Source of the DNA: Lawsonibacter sp.
Lineage (GTDB): Bacteria; Bacillota; Clostridia; Oscillospirales; Oscillospiraceae
Assembly (NCBI GenBank): GCA_020025455.1
Contig: JAHHSC010000044.1
Coordinates: forward strand, 1 to 10,309
Direction of reading: 5' to 3'
DNA: 10,309 nt
The notes beneath the pieces are model-generated. The model saw only the letters and a program-made list of their open reading frames with translations, did not search any database and was not told the origin of the DNA. A program made the translations under genes and the position numbers. Shown here piece by piece: positions 1 to 5,869 of this stretch. Each line of letters starts with the position of its first letter. Within the stretch, counting starts at the first letter, position 1.

Positions 1-635
1 ATGACCAGCAGCCCCACCCAGGTCATGGACAGGGTGACCACCACGGCGATGGCCACCGTGAACACCGTCTCCTGCCAGAACACTCGGATGCCTCGGCTGT
101 CAGCCAGGGCGGGGTGAACGGCCGAGATCATCAGCTTATTAAAGGACAAAACCCACAGGGCGGCCACAGCCGCTAAAATCAGGGCCAGCAGGCCGATCTT
201 GGCCGGTTCCACCGACAGGATGTCACCAATGAGCAGGCTGTTGAACTTGGTGAAGGACCGGCCGTTCATGGTGGACAGAAAAATACCAAGGGCCACCGCC
301 GTGGAGGAAAACACACCGATGACCGTGTCGCTGGCCAGGGCGGTGCGGCGGCGGACCACATTGAAGAGCAGGGCGAAGCAGATGGCAAACACCACCGCCG
401 CCCAGGAAGGTTCATGGAAGCCGCAGATGGCACCGATGGCCATACCGGTGAAGGCAGAGTGGCCAAGCGCATCGGAGAAAAAGGACATCCGGCTGTGTAC
501 CACCATGGTGGACAGGATTCCAAACAGCGGGGAGATGACCAGCACCGCCAGCAGGGCGTTTTTCATAAAGTACATCCCGCCGGGCTGGGCCCAGTCGAAG
601 GGCAGGACCGAGACGATCTGATACCAGAGCTCCAT
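1..635 (-). CDS. znuB: Zinc ABC transporter permease, ZnuB-like (partial, C-terminus off the left edge)
   Basis: Integral membrane subunit of an ABC-3 family metal importer; it forms the channel through which the ion from the binding lipoprotein crosses the cytoplasmic membrane. My translation from the ATG at 635-633 runs open to base 1 (211 complete codons), beginning MELWYQIVSVLPFDWAQ. Family-typical stretches are visible: the FMKNALLA first helix, then VVHSRMSFFSDALGHSAFTG (about residues 45-64), the cytoplasmic loop that couples to the ATPase, and later the segment FNSLLIGDILSV. Several hydrophobic helices follow. The family is usually about 270 residues, so roughly 60 are missing. The start codon shares one base with the znuC stop (TGATG), which points to translational coupling in a znuA-znuC-znuB operon. 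Substrate (Zn rather than Mn) is inferred from the binding protein of the same operon. Confidence 0.9.
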   Translation of the reverse strand, partial: MELWYQIVSVLPFDWAQPGGMYFMKNALLAVLVISPLFGILSTMVVHSRMSFFSDALGHSAFTGMAIGAICGFHEPSWAAVVFAICFALLFNVVRRRTALASDTVIGVFSSTAVALGIFLSTMNGRSFTKFNSLLIGDILSVEPAKIGLLALILAAVAALWVLSFNKLMISAVHPALADSRGIRVFWQETVFTVAIAVVVTLSMTWVGLLV

Positions 636-1438
636 CAGCCGTTGCCTCCTTTCCCCATCCGCAGATGGAAGGTCTCGTAAAATTCCGGTGAGGCCAGCAC
701 CTCGCCGGGAGTGCCGATCTTCAGCACCTTCTTGTTGAGCAGCACAACCTTGTCCGCAAACTGGGGCAGAGAGGCAAAGTCGTGGGTGGAGAGGAAGATG
801 GACAAATCGTATTCGGTTCTCAGCTCGTCCAGCATATCCAGAAGGCGGTGCTCCACTTCGATATCCACGCCGGACAGCGGCTCATCCAAAATGAGCACAT
901 GGGGCACAGGCTCCAGGGCCAGGGCCAGCAGCACGCGCTGGAGCTGACCGCCGGACAGAGCGCCCATGGCCTTGTCCATCAGATCCTCCCCGTGGACCCG
1001 GCGCAGACAGGCGGCGCAGAGGTCCCGGTACTTCTTTGGGATGGGCAGCCACACGGGCCAGTTGCAGGTGGCAGCGGTGAAAAAGTCCAGCACCGACACC
1101 GGGTCGCCCCGGTCAAAGCTCGGGGACTGGGGCACATAGCCCACCAGGGGGCGGGTGCCGCCGGTGGTGAGGCCGTCCGCCAGCCGGATGGCGGGGCCAC
1201 CCGCCGGGGCGAAGGTGATATTGCCGTGATAGGGCATCTGGCCCAAGATGCTGCGGAACAGGGAGGATTTACCCGCGCCGTTGGGCCCGATCAACGCCAC
1301 GATCTCGCCGCAGTGCAGGTGAAAGGACACATCCTCCAGAATGGAGTCCCCCTCCAGCTTGACGGACAGGCCGTCCACCTTCAGGCAGCAGGAGTCGGCA
1401 CAGCCGCCGCACTCCCGTCCATGTTTCAGATTTCTCAC
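635..1438 (-). CDS. znuC: Zinc ABC transporter ATP-binding protein, ZnuC-like, with N-terminal Cys cluster
   Basis: Cytoplasmic ATPase that powers the metal importer. The 267-residue product has a full set of ABC motifs: Walker A GPNGAGKSS (51-59), Q-loop Gln104, signature LSGGQ (161-165), Walker B VLILDE (181-186) and switch His219 in STHD. The start is a GTG: AGGAGG lies 10 bases upstream at 1449-1454, and the nearby ATG is out of frame. The N-terminus carries an extra segment before the nucleotide-binding fold with Cys10, Cys13, Cys17 and Cys18 (a CxxCxxxCC pattern), absent from classical ZnuC; I infer a possible metal site. A further Cys43 sits in LHCGE just before Walker A. The gene begins 17 bases after the znuA stop and overlaps znuB by one base, so it is the middle gene of the operon. 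Zinc specificity is inferred from znuA. Confidence 0.92.
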   Translation of the reverse strand: MRNLKHGRECGGCADSCCLKVDGLSVKLEGDSILEDVSFHLHCGEIVALIGPNGAGKSSLFRSILGQMPYHGNITFAPAGGPAIRLADGLTTGGTRPLVGYVPQSPSFDRGDPVSVLDFFTAATCNWPVWLPIPKKYRDLCAACLRRVHGEDLMDKAMGALSGGQLQRVLLALALEPVPHVLILDEPLSGVDIEVEHRLLDMLDELRTEYDLSIFLSTHDFASLPQFADKVVLLNKKVLKIGTPGEVLASPEFYETFHLRMGKGGNG

Positions 1439-1448
1439 TTGAGGTGTT

Positions 1449-1454
1449 CCTCCT
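1449..1454 (-). promoter_or_regulatory. Ribosome binding site deciding the GTG start of znuC
   Basis: AGGAGG on the minus strand, 10 bases before GTG at 1438-1436. It sits just past the znuA stop codon (1458-1456). No in-frame ATG lies nearby, so it supports GTG as the initiation codon. Confidence 0.7.
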
Positions 1455-1455
1455 T

Positions 1456-2391
1456 TTAACCCTTGGCGGCCGTGAACCCGTTGACCACGGTGGTCAGATT
1501 GGCACTCAGGCCGTCCAAATAGTCCTGCACGGACTCGCCGCTGCCGCCCATAAGCATATCCAGCTCCATAACCGCGCAGCCCGTCTCCCGGGCGATGGCC
1601 TGGGCGGTGGCGTCGGAGCCGTTCTTTTCGGTGAAGATGACGGGGATGTGGTACTCCTTCACCAGGGCGGCCATGTCGTTGATCTCCTTGGCGCTGGCTT
1701 CGCTGCCCGACTCCTCCTCCACAGCCGCCAGCAGCGGCAGGTCAAAGGCATCGGCAAAGTACTGGAACCCGTCGTGGAAGGTGATCAGCCCCCCCACGTT
1801 CATGCCGGAAAGCGGGGCAAGGGCAGCCTCCATCTGGTCCTGGCAGGCGTCAATGGCCTGCTCTACCGTCTCCAGGTTGGCAGCATACTTGTCCCGGTTT
1901 TCAGGGTCAGCGGAGGATAGGGCCTCAGCCAGATTCCCGGCCATAATGGACAGGTTGTCCGGATTCATCCAGATATGGGGATCGAAGTGGCCCTGGTCGT
2001 GGTCATCCCCCTCCTCGTGGTGGTGTGCCAGGCTCTCCAGCAGCTCCACACCGGCGGAGGTGTCCACCACGGGGGACTTGGCGGCGGCCAGGGCATCGGA
2101 CATAAAGCTCTCCAGCTCCACGCCGTTGATGGCGATGAGATCGGCCCCCTCAATCAGTTTCATATCACGCACGGACAGGGTGTAATCGTGGAGACAGCTG
2201 ATATTGCCGGTAGCCAGCCGCTCCACGGCCACGCCGTCCACCCCCTCCGTCAGGGACTTGGCCACCGTGTAGAGGGGGTAGGTGGTGGTGAGAACGGTGA
2301 GCCGGGCGTCAGACTTGGGCTCCTCCTTCTTCCCGCAGGCGGACAGCAGCATCAAAGCCGCACATAGAATACAAAGGACGCGCTTTTTCAT
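1456..2391 (-). CDS. znuA: Zinc ABC transporter substrate-binding lipoprotein, ZnuA/TroA family
   Basis: Extracellular lipoprotein that captures the metal and hands it to the ZnuB permease (311 residues). It begins with a lipoprotein signal: MKKR, a hydrophobic stretch, and lipobox LSAC with the lipidated Cys19. Predicted metal ligands of the cluster A-I fold are His68 (CLHDY), His139 (DPHIW), His206 (TFHDGF) and Asp278 (ELDML). Histidine at the third position, where Mn-specific relatives such as PsaA carry glutamate, favours zinc (family knowledge). A short His/acid-rich loop (about 123-135: HHH, then His131 and His135) lies just before the second ligand, as in many zinc binders. The frame is open to an ATG at 2421, but AGGAGGA at 2401-2407 sits 9 bases before the ATG at 2391 and the signal peptide starts there, so I chose 2391. 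First gene of the operon. Confidence 0.93.
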   Translation of the reverse strand: MKKRVLCILCAALMLLSACGKKEEPKSDARLTVLTTTYPLYTVAKSLTEGVDGVAVERLATGNISCLHDYTLSVRDMKLIEGADLIAINGVELESFMSDALAAAKSPVVDTSAGVELLESLAHHHEEGDDHDQGHFDPHIWMNPDNLSIMAGNLAEALSSADPENRDKYAANLETVEQAIDACQDQMEAALAPLSGMNVGGLITFHDGFQYFADAFDLPLLAAVEEESGSEASAKEINDMAALVKEYHIPVIFTEKNGSDATAQAIARETGCAVMELDMLMGGSGESVQDYLDGLSANLTTVVNGFTAAKG

Positions 2392-2400
2392 AGAACGGGT

Positions 2401-2407
2401 TCCTCCT
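2401..2407 (-). promoter_or_regulatory. Ribosome binding site deciding the znuA start
   Basis: AGGAGGA on the minus strand, 9 bases before the ATG at 2391. It lies inside the extra 10 codons that a start at 2421 would add, which argues for the shorter protein beginning at the signal peptide. Confidence 0.75.
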
Positions 2408-2442
2408 AAATTTTGCGTCAAACCGTGACAAAATGTATTAAA

Positions 2443-2478
2443 CTATATAATTATATACTTCTTTTTCAACTTTGTAAA
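2443..2478 (-). promoter_or_regulatory. znuACB promoter with overlapping palindromic operator candidate
   Basis: Read on the minus strand, a -35 box TTTACA (2478-2473) is followed after 17 bases by a perfect -10 box TATAAT (2455-2450), a strong sigma-A arrangement with a start near 2443. The -10 box is embedded in the perfect 14-bp palindrome TATATAATTATATA (2444-2457), which extends with one mismatched pair. A repressor bound there would block RNA polymerase, so this is a reasonable candidate operator for a Fur/Zur- or DtxR-family metalloregulator (inference). The sequence does not match a regulator box that I can name. The leader between promoter and gene (2411-2433) contains a small hairpin with GTCA/TGAC arms. 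Confidence 0.7.
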
Positions 2479-2504
2479 TCTTTTTCCAGACTCTGGACAG
2501 AAAC

Positions 2505-2536
2505 GGGGCACTCCGCCCAACTAAGCGGAGTGCCCC
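2505..2536 (-). terminator. Hairpin downstream of the MATE-DarA gene (probable terminator)
   Basis: A perfect 12-bp inverted repeat, GGGGCACTCCGC / GCGGAGTGCCCC, with an 8-base loop lies 17 bases beyond the stop of the MATE-DarA gene. On the minus strand it is followed by GTTTCTGTCC, a weak T-rich tail; on the plus strand there is no T tract. It probably ends the MATE-DarA transcript and separates it from the znu promoter just downstream. The weak tail lowers the certainty. Confidence 0.6.
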
Positions 2537-2553
2537 TCCATTGCAACCAGATC

Positions 2554-2868
2554 CTACATTTTTTCGAAGTGCTCCACTTCGGTGACAAAGACGGTGGCTC
2601 CGCCCACCACAACCTCGGTCAGGTTGGTGGCGGCCGCCGCGCGGGTCGCCAGCTGGACGGGTTCCACACGCTTGGAGCAGTTGGCCTTGATGATGGCTAC
2701 CGCATCGGACACCTTCTCCCCCTCGGTTCCGATCAGGAGGGTGGTGTTTCCGGAGCTGAGGAAGCCGCCGCTGGTGGCCATCTTCGTGAAGTAGAAGCCG
2801 CCCTTGGCCAGAGCCTGACAGACTTCATCGGCATCCTTGGTACTGATAATGGCGGTAATGAGTTTCAT
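2554..2868 (-). CDS. Possible independently translated cyclic-di-AMP receptor (DarA/PstA-like), internal start
   Basis: The 104-residue DarA/PstA-like domain begins with its own ATG at 2868-2866, in frame with the transporter. GAGAGGAG (2876-2883) lies 7 bases upstream, as good as any true start here. The product would match the length of free-standing family members (about 105-110 residues), which form trimers with cyclic-di-AMP bound at subunit interfaces. Free subunits could complete a trimer with the fused domain, or this may be the relic of a separate gene whose upstream neighbour lost its stop. The same bases encode Glu-Arg-Ser in the fusion, so the site could be fortuitous. Whether it is used cannot be told from sequence. 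Confidence 0.45.
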   Translation of the reverse strand: MKLITAIISTKDADEVCQALAKGGFYFTKMATSGGFLSSGNTTLLIGTEGEKVSDAVAIIKANCSKRVEPVQLATRAAAATNLTEVVVGGATVFVTEVEHFEKM

Positions 2869-4239
2869 ATTGGTACTCCTCTCCGCCGCATCGGCGGCAG
2901 TCTTTGTGGGGTGGTAGAGCTTCCAGCGCTGGGTCTGCCTTCCGTAGAGGCAAAAGCCCACTGTGCCGGTGATGATCTCAGAACAGGGGAAGGCCAGCCA
3001 GGTATAGTTCAATCCCAGCTTGGAGAAGCCCCAGAACAGGGGGATCAGGCAGAAAATCTGGCGGGTCAGCGACAGCAGCACACTGGGTTTTGCTTTCCCG
3101 ATGGCCTGAAAAAATATCGGCATCGTCAGCGAGGCCACGGCAGGCAGGAAGCTGAGGCCGATGATCCGGAGTGCAGGCACGCCAATGGTCACCACTTCCC
3201 TGTTGCCGCCGAACACACTGAGCAGCTGGGCCGGGATCAGCTCAAAGGCCGCCACCGCAGCCAGCATAAACCCGGCAGACAGGAGCATCACATCCCACAG
3301 CACTTTTTTACAGCGGTCGTACTCCTGCTTGGCGTAGGTGTAACTCAAAAGCGGGACGATACAGGTTTGCAGACCGAACGTGGGAATAAAGAAGAAGGAC
3401 TGCAATTTATAGTACAGGCCCAGCACCGTGACCGCGCTGTCGGAAAAGCCAGCCAGCACCAGGTTCAGGGCCACGATGTACACGGTGTAGAGCATCTGCA
3501 TGAAGATGGAGGGATAGCCCAGATGGTAGATCCGAGCGGCATAGGCCTTCAGCGCCCGCAGCTTCGGCGGTTTTCTGGCCCCGTTGCAGGTGATCAGCGC
3601 GGCCACCGCCTGTCCCGCCACAGTGGCCGCGGCGGCGCCCGCCACCCCCATTTGAGGAACCGGGCCCAGACCAAAGATGAGGATGGGGTCCAGCACGATG
3701 TTGACTGCGGCACCCGCCACCTGGGCCAGCATGGGCCGCTTCATATTTCCGGACGCCTGGTGCACCTTACTCCATACGCCCTCTAAAAAGACACCCAGGC
3801 TGCCAATGCAGACGATATAGCCGTAGGTCAGGGCGTACTCCACCGCCTGGGGGGAGCTGGCCGACACCATGACATAGGGCTTTAAAAACAGAAGGGTGAT
3901 GGGCACAAAAATCAGCCAGCTGAGAACGGCCAGCACCATGCCTGCACCCGCACAGCGGTCAGCCTTGGTGTAGCGGCCTCTGGCGTAGTCCTGGGACATC
4001 TGGGTGTTAACCCCTACGCCCGTGCCCACCGCCACGGCAACCACAATGAGCTGCACCGGGTAGATCACCGACAGCGCGGTGAGGCCGTCACTGGAAAACC
4101 GCCCCACAAAAAAGCTGTCCACAATATTATACATGGCCTGGATCAGCTGTGCCAGCATGACGGGCGGCGCAATGCGGGCCAGAATTTTCCAGATGCTCGC
4201 TTCATCAAATACGCTCCTACAGGGAAGCGGTTTTCCCAC
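2554..4239 (-). CDS. MATE-family efflux transporter fused to a C-terminal cyclic-di-AMP receptor (DarA/PstA-like) domain
   Basis: A 561-residue membrane protein. Residues 1 to about 440 form a 12-helix MATE antiporter, which exports cationic compounds using Na+ or H+ gradients; typical stretches are APPVMLAQLIQAMYNIVDSFFVGR near the N-terminus and NIVLDPILIFGLG after the sixth helix. After a linker of about 20-30 residues (RWKLYHPTKTAADAAERSTN), residues 458-561 form a complete DarA/PstA (YaaQ, DUF970) PII-like domain: MKLITAIIST, then TKMATSGGFLSSGNTT, and near the end VVVGGATVFV. Numbered within the domain, Thr28, Phe36, Leu37, Asn41 and Gly47 fall where S. aureus PstA contacts cyclic-di-AMP (recalled literature). 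The frame is open to a GTG at 4248, but that codon overlaps the GGAGG site; the GTG at 4239, 8 bases after it, fits better. The fusion suggests transport tuned by cyclic-di-AMP, which is inference. Substrate unknown. Confidence 0.9.
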   Translation of the reverse strand: MGKPLPCRSVFDEASIWKILARIAPPVMLAQLIQAMYNIVDSFFVGRFSSDGLTALSVIYPVQLIVVAVAVGTGVGVNTQMSQDYARGRYTKADRCAGAGMVLAVLSWLIFVPITLLFLKPYVMVSASSPQAVEYALTYGYIVCIGSLGVFLEGVWSKVHQASGNMKRPMLAQVAGAAVNIVLDPILIFGLGPVPQMGVAGAAAATVAGQAVAALITCNGARKPPKLRALKAYAARIYHLGYPSIFMQMLYTVYIVALNLVLAGFSDSAVTVLGLYYKLQSFFFIPTFGLQTCIVPLLSYTYAKQEYDRCKKVLWDVMLLSAGFMLAAVAAFELIPAQLLSVFGGNREVVTIGVPALRIIGLSFLPAVASLTMPIFFQAIGKAKPSVLLSLTRQIFCLIPLFWGFSKLGLNYTWLAFPCSEIITGTVGFCLYGRQTQRWKLYHPTKTAADAAERSTNMKLITAIISTKDADEVCQALAKGGFYFTKMATSGGFLSSGNTTLLIGTEGEKVSDAVAIIKANCSKRVEPVQLATRAAAATNLTEVVVGGATVFVTEVEHFEKM

Positions 4240-4274
4240 TGCACTCACCTCCGTGTGAAAATTCGTCTCGTTTC

Positions 4275-4309
4275 ACGCTCCAGTATAGTGGTTTTTTAGG
4301 TTCTGTCAA
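4275..4309 (-). promoter_or_regulatory. Promoter of the MATE-DarA gene
   Basis: On the minus strand a perfect -35 box TTGACA (4309-4304) is followed after 16 bases by TATACT (4287-4282), five of six matches to the -10 consensus. Transcription would start near 4275 and leave a leader of about 35 bases containing the GGAGG site. It points away from the hrb promoter, so the two genes are divergent. Confidence 0.75.
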
Positions 4310-4353
4310 TGGGGTGAATCGGTTCCACGAAACCTTTTCTTCCACATCGGGTT

Positions 4354-4389
4354 TTCTCTCTTGACAAGTGAGAAGAATCTCTATATAGT
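4354..4389 (+). promoter_or_regulatory. hrb promoter with a 21-bp palindromic operator candidate
   Basis: TTGACA (4361-4366), a 17-base spacer and TATAGT (4384-4389) make a near-consensus sigma-A promoter. The -35 box sits in the centre of an interrupted palindrome, 4354-4374, with arms TTCTCTCTTG and CAAGTGAGAA around a central A; nine of ten pairs match. This is a classic place for a repressor dimer. I do not recognise the box as that of a named regulator. Confidence 0.75.
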
Positions 4390-4441
4390 ATCTTCATAAA
4401 CAAGAATCATTCCTGTTAATTTTTTCGAGGAGGGCTATGTT

Positions 4442-5068
4442 ATGATGAACCGCAGAGCGTTCAGTCGCATCAACTATGGTATGTTCCTGGCCACCGCGCA
4501 GGGGGAGAACGGACCCCAGGGCTGTGTGGTAAACTCCCTGCACCAGATCACGTCCTCTATGCCGTTTAAGTTCTCTCTGACTGTGAACAAGAGCAACGAG
4601 ACCTTCAAGGCCATCGAGCACAGCGGCTTTTTCGCGGCCACCGTGCTGAGTCAGGACGCCCCCAGGGAGCTGGTGGACCTGTTCGGCTACAAGTCCGGCC
4701 GTGCCATTGACAAGTTCGAGGGCAAGGCGGTTCAGACCGATCAGAACGGCAGCCCCTATCTCACCGAGGGCGCCATCGCCCGCTTCTCCTTCAAGATCGT
4801 GGACAAGCTGGATCTGGGCACCTATATGCTCTATATTGCGGATGCCGTGGATGCCGAGCTGCTGGCAGACGGCGAAGCCCTCACCGTGGACGACTTCAAG
4901 AACGCTGGCAACTCCATCCCCGCCACCGCCACCGTGGTCCGCACCATGGAGAAGAACTTCGGCTGGAAGTGCACCGTCTGCGGCTATATCGCCGAGGTGG
5001 AGGAGCTGCCCGAGGGCTACCAGTGCCCCATCTGCCGGGCCAACCGGGACAAGTTCGTAAAGCTGTAA
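4442..5068 (+). CDS. hrb: Flavin reductase-rubredoxin fusion (high-molecular-weight rubredoxin, Hrb-like)
   Basis: A 208-residue redox protein. Residues 1 to about 165 form an FMN-binding split-barrel flavin reductase domain (start MNRRAFSRINYGMFLATA; Cys28 in the GCVVNSLHQIT stretch). Residues 174-208 form a short rubredoxin-like domain with CxxC knuckles Cys177/Cys180 and Cys195/Cys198, which bind one iron. In Moorella thermoacetica the same architecture (Hrb) passes electrons from NADH to the flavodiiron protein FprA, which reduces NO and O2; that role here is by analogy. No flavodiiron gene is in the window. GAGGAGGG (4427-4434) precedes ATG 4442 by 7 bases; ATG 4445 is an equally possible start one codon later. 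The gene has its own promoter and terminator and appears monocistronic. Likely regulated through the palindrome at its -35 box. Confidence 0.88.
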   Translation: MMNRRAFSRINYGMFLATAQGENGPQGCVVNSLHQITSSMPFKFSLTVNKSNETFKAIEHSGFFAATVLSQDAPRELVDLFGYKSGRAIDKFEGKAVQTDQNGSPYLTEGAIARFSFKIVDKLDLGTYMLYIADAVDAELLADGEALTVDDFKNAGNSIPATATVVRTMEKNFGWKCTVCGYIAEVEELPEGYQCPICRANRDKFVKL

Positions 5069-5090
5069 GCCCGCCTTTGATGGCAAAAGA

Positions 5091-5122
5091 GGCCGCCCAC
5101 CGGGCGGCCCATTTTGTTCGTT
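5091..5122 (+). terminator. Intrinsic terminator of hrb
   Basis: An 8-bp GC stem, GGCCGCCC / GGGCGGCC, with a 3-base loop (5091-5109) starts 22 bases after the hrb stop and is followed by CATTTTGTTCGTTC. The opposite strand also has a short T-rich tail (TCTTTTG), so it may work in both directions. Confidence 0.85.
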
Positions 5123-5179
5123 CTGTTCGGCTGGTTCCTACCCATGCAGCATCCCATATTTTCGTTTCAGGAGGCATCT

Positions 5180-5869
5180 ATGGAGTATCACAACCTTGCC
5201 CAGGGCACGTTTCTCGCCCGCCCCAACCGCTTTATCGCCCATGTGGAGACGGCGGAGGGGGTGCAGATCTGCCACGTCAAAAATACCGGCCGGTGCCGGG
5301 AGCTGCTGGTTCCCGGCTGTACCGTCTACCTGGAGGAGAGCGACAACCCCGCACGAAAAACCCGGTTTGACCTGGTGGCGGTAAAAAAAGAGTGCCCCAA
5401 GGGGGCACTCCTCATCAATATGGACGCTCAGGCCCCGAACAAGGTCTTTGGTGCGTGGGCACAGACGAATCTGCGGCCCGATCTGACGCTGCTTCGGCCT
5501 GAGACAAAATTCGGCCATTCCCGGTTCGACTTCTACTGGGAATCCACATCCGGCCGGGGTTTTGTGGAAGTGAAGGGGGTCACGCTGGAAGAGAACGGGG
5601 TGGCCCGCTTCCCGGACGCCCCCACCGAGCGGGGCGTGAAGCACATCGAGGAGTTGATCGAGGCCAAAAAAGCCGGGTATGAGGCCGCCGTCTGCTTTAT
5701 CGTCCAGATGGAGGGGATGCGCTGGGTGGAGCCCAACGACGTGACCCACCCCGCCTTCGGTGCGGCCCTGCGAAGGGCCGCCAAATCCGGCGTGGAGGTG
5801 ATGGCTCTGGAGTGCGCCGTCACCCCCTCCACGCTGAACGTGGTCCGGCCCCTGCCGGTACGGCTTTAA
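5180..5869 (+). CDS. sfsA: SfsA family protein (sugar fermentation stimulation protein)
   Basis: A 229-residue cytoplasmic protein of the SfsA family, named for an E. coli gene that stimulates maltose metabolism when overexpressed. The family has a nucleic-acid-binding region and a nuclease-like PD-(D/E)xK core, and its true role is unsettled. Signatures seen: HVKNTGRCRELLVPG (32-46), SRFDF (114-118), FVEVKGVTL (128-136) and the FPDAPTxRGxKHIEEL block (144-159); Asp117, Glu130 and Lys132 are candidate core residues. The frame is open to an ATG at 5114, but AGGAGG (5169-5174) sits 5 bases before the ATG at 5180 and homology begins there. The stop overlaps the stop of the convergent XRE gene. 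The coding sequence contains a terminator-like hairpin for the opposite strand (5383-5410). I see no clear promoter between 5110 and 5168. Confidence 0.92.
   Translation: MEYHNLAQGTFLARPNRFIAHVETAEGVQICHVKNTGRCRELLVPGCTVYLEESDNPARKTRFDLVAVKKECPKGALLINMDAQAPNKVFGAWAQTNLRPDLTLLRPETKFGHSRFDFYWESTSGRGFVEVKGVTLEENGVARFPDAPTERGVKHIEELIEAKKAGYEAAVCFIVQMEGMRWVEPNDVTHPAFGAALRRAAKSGVEVMALECAVTPSTLNVVRPLPVRL
5383..5410 (-). terminator. Antisense intrinsic terminator inside sfsA
   Basis: On the minus strand a perfect 9-bp stem, GAGTGCCCC / GGGGCACTC, with a 3-base loop (5410-5390) is followed at once by seven T residues (5389-5383). That is a textbook intrinsic terminator, but it lies within the sfsA coding region. 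The convergent XRE gene ends at 5866 with no spacer for its own terminator, so its transcript may stop here, about 460 bases downstream. The same bases encode Lys-Lys-Glu-Cys-Pro-Lys-Gly-Ala-Leu of SfsA. Confidence 0.6.

Noticed and set aside
2419..2421. ATG at 2421 as start of znuA
   Set aside because: The ribosome site AGGAGGA would lie inside the coding region, and the extra residues would precede a canonical lipoprotein signal peptide.
2413..3786. A 457-codon open frame on the plus strand opposite the MATE-DarA gene
   Set aside because: It is antisense to a clearly recognised transporter, has low-complexity His/Gly/Gln-rich composition typical of GC-rich shadow frames, and no recognisable domain. 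Its start lies in the znuA leader.
4246..4248. GTG at 4248 as start of the MATE-DarA gene
   Set aside because: This codon overlaps the GGAGG ribosome site itself; the GTG at 4239, 8 bases downstream of the site, is a better start.
5390..5410. Shared GAGTGCCCC stem between the sfsA hairpin and the hairpin at 2505-2536 as a dispersed repeat
   Set aside because: Only nine bases are shared, the flanks differ, and both read naturally as independent terminator stems.
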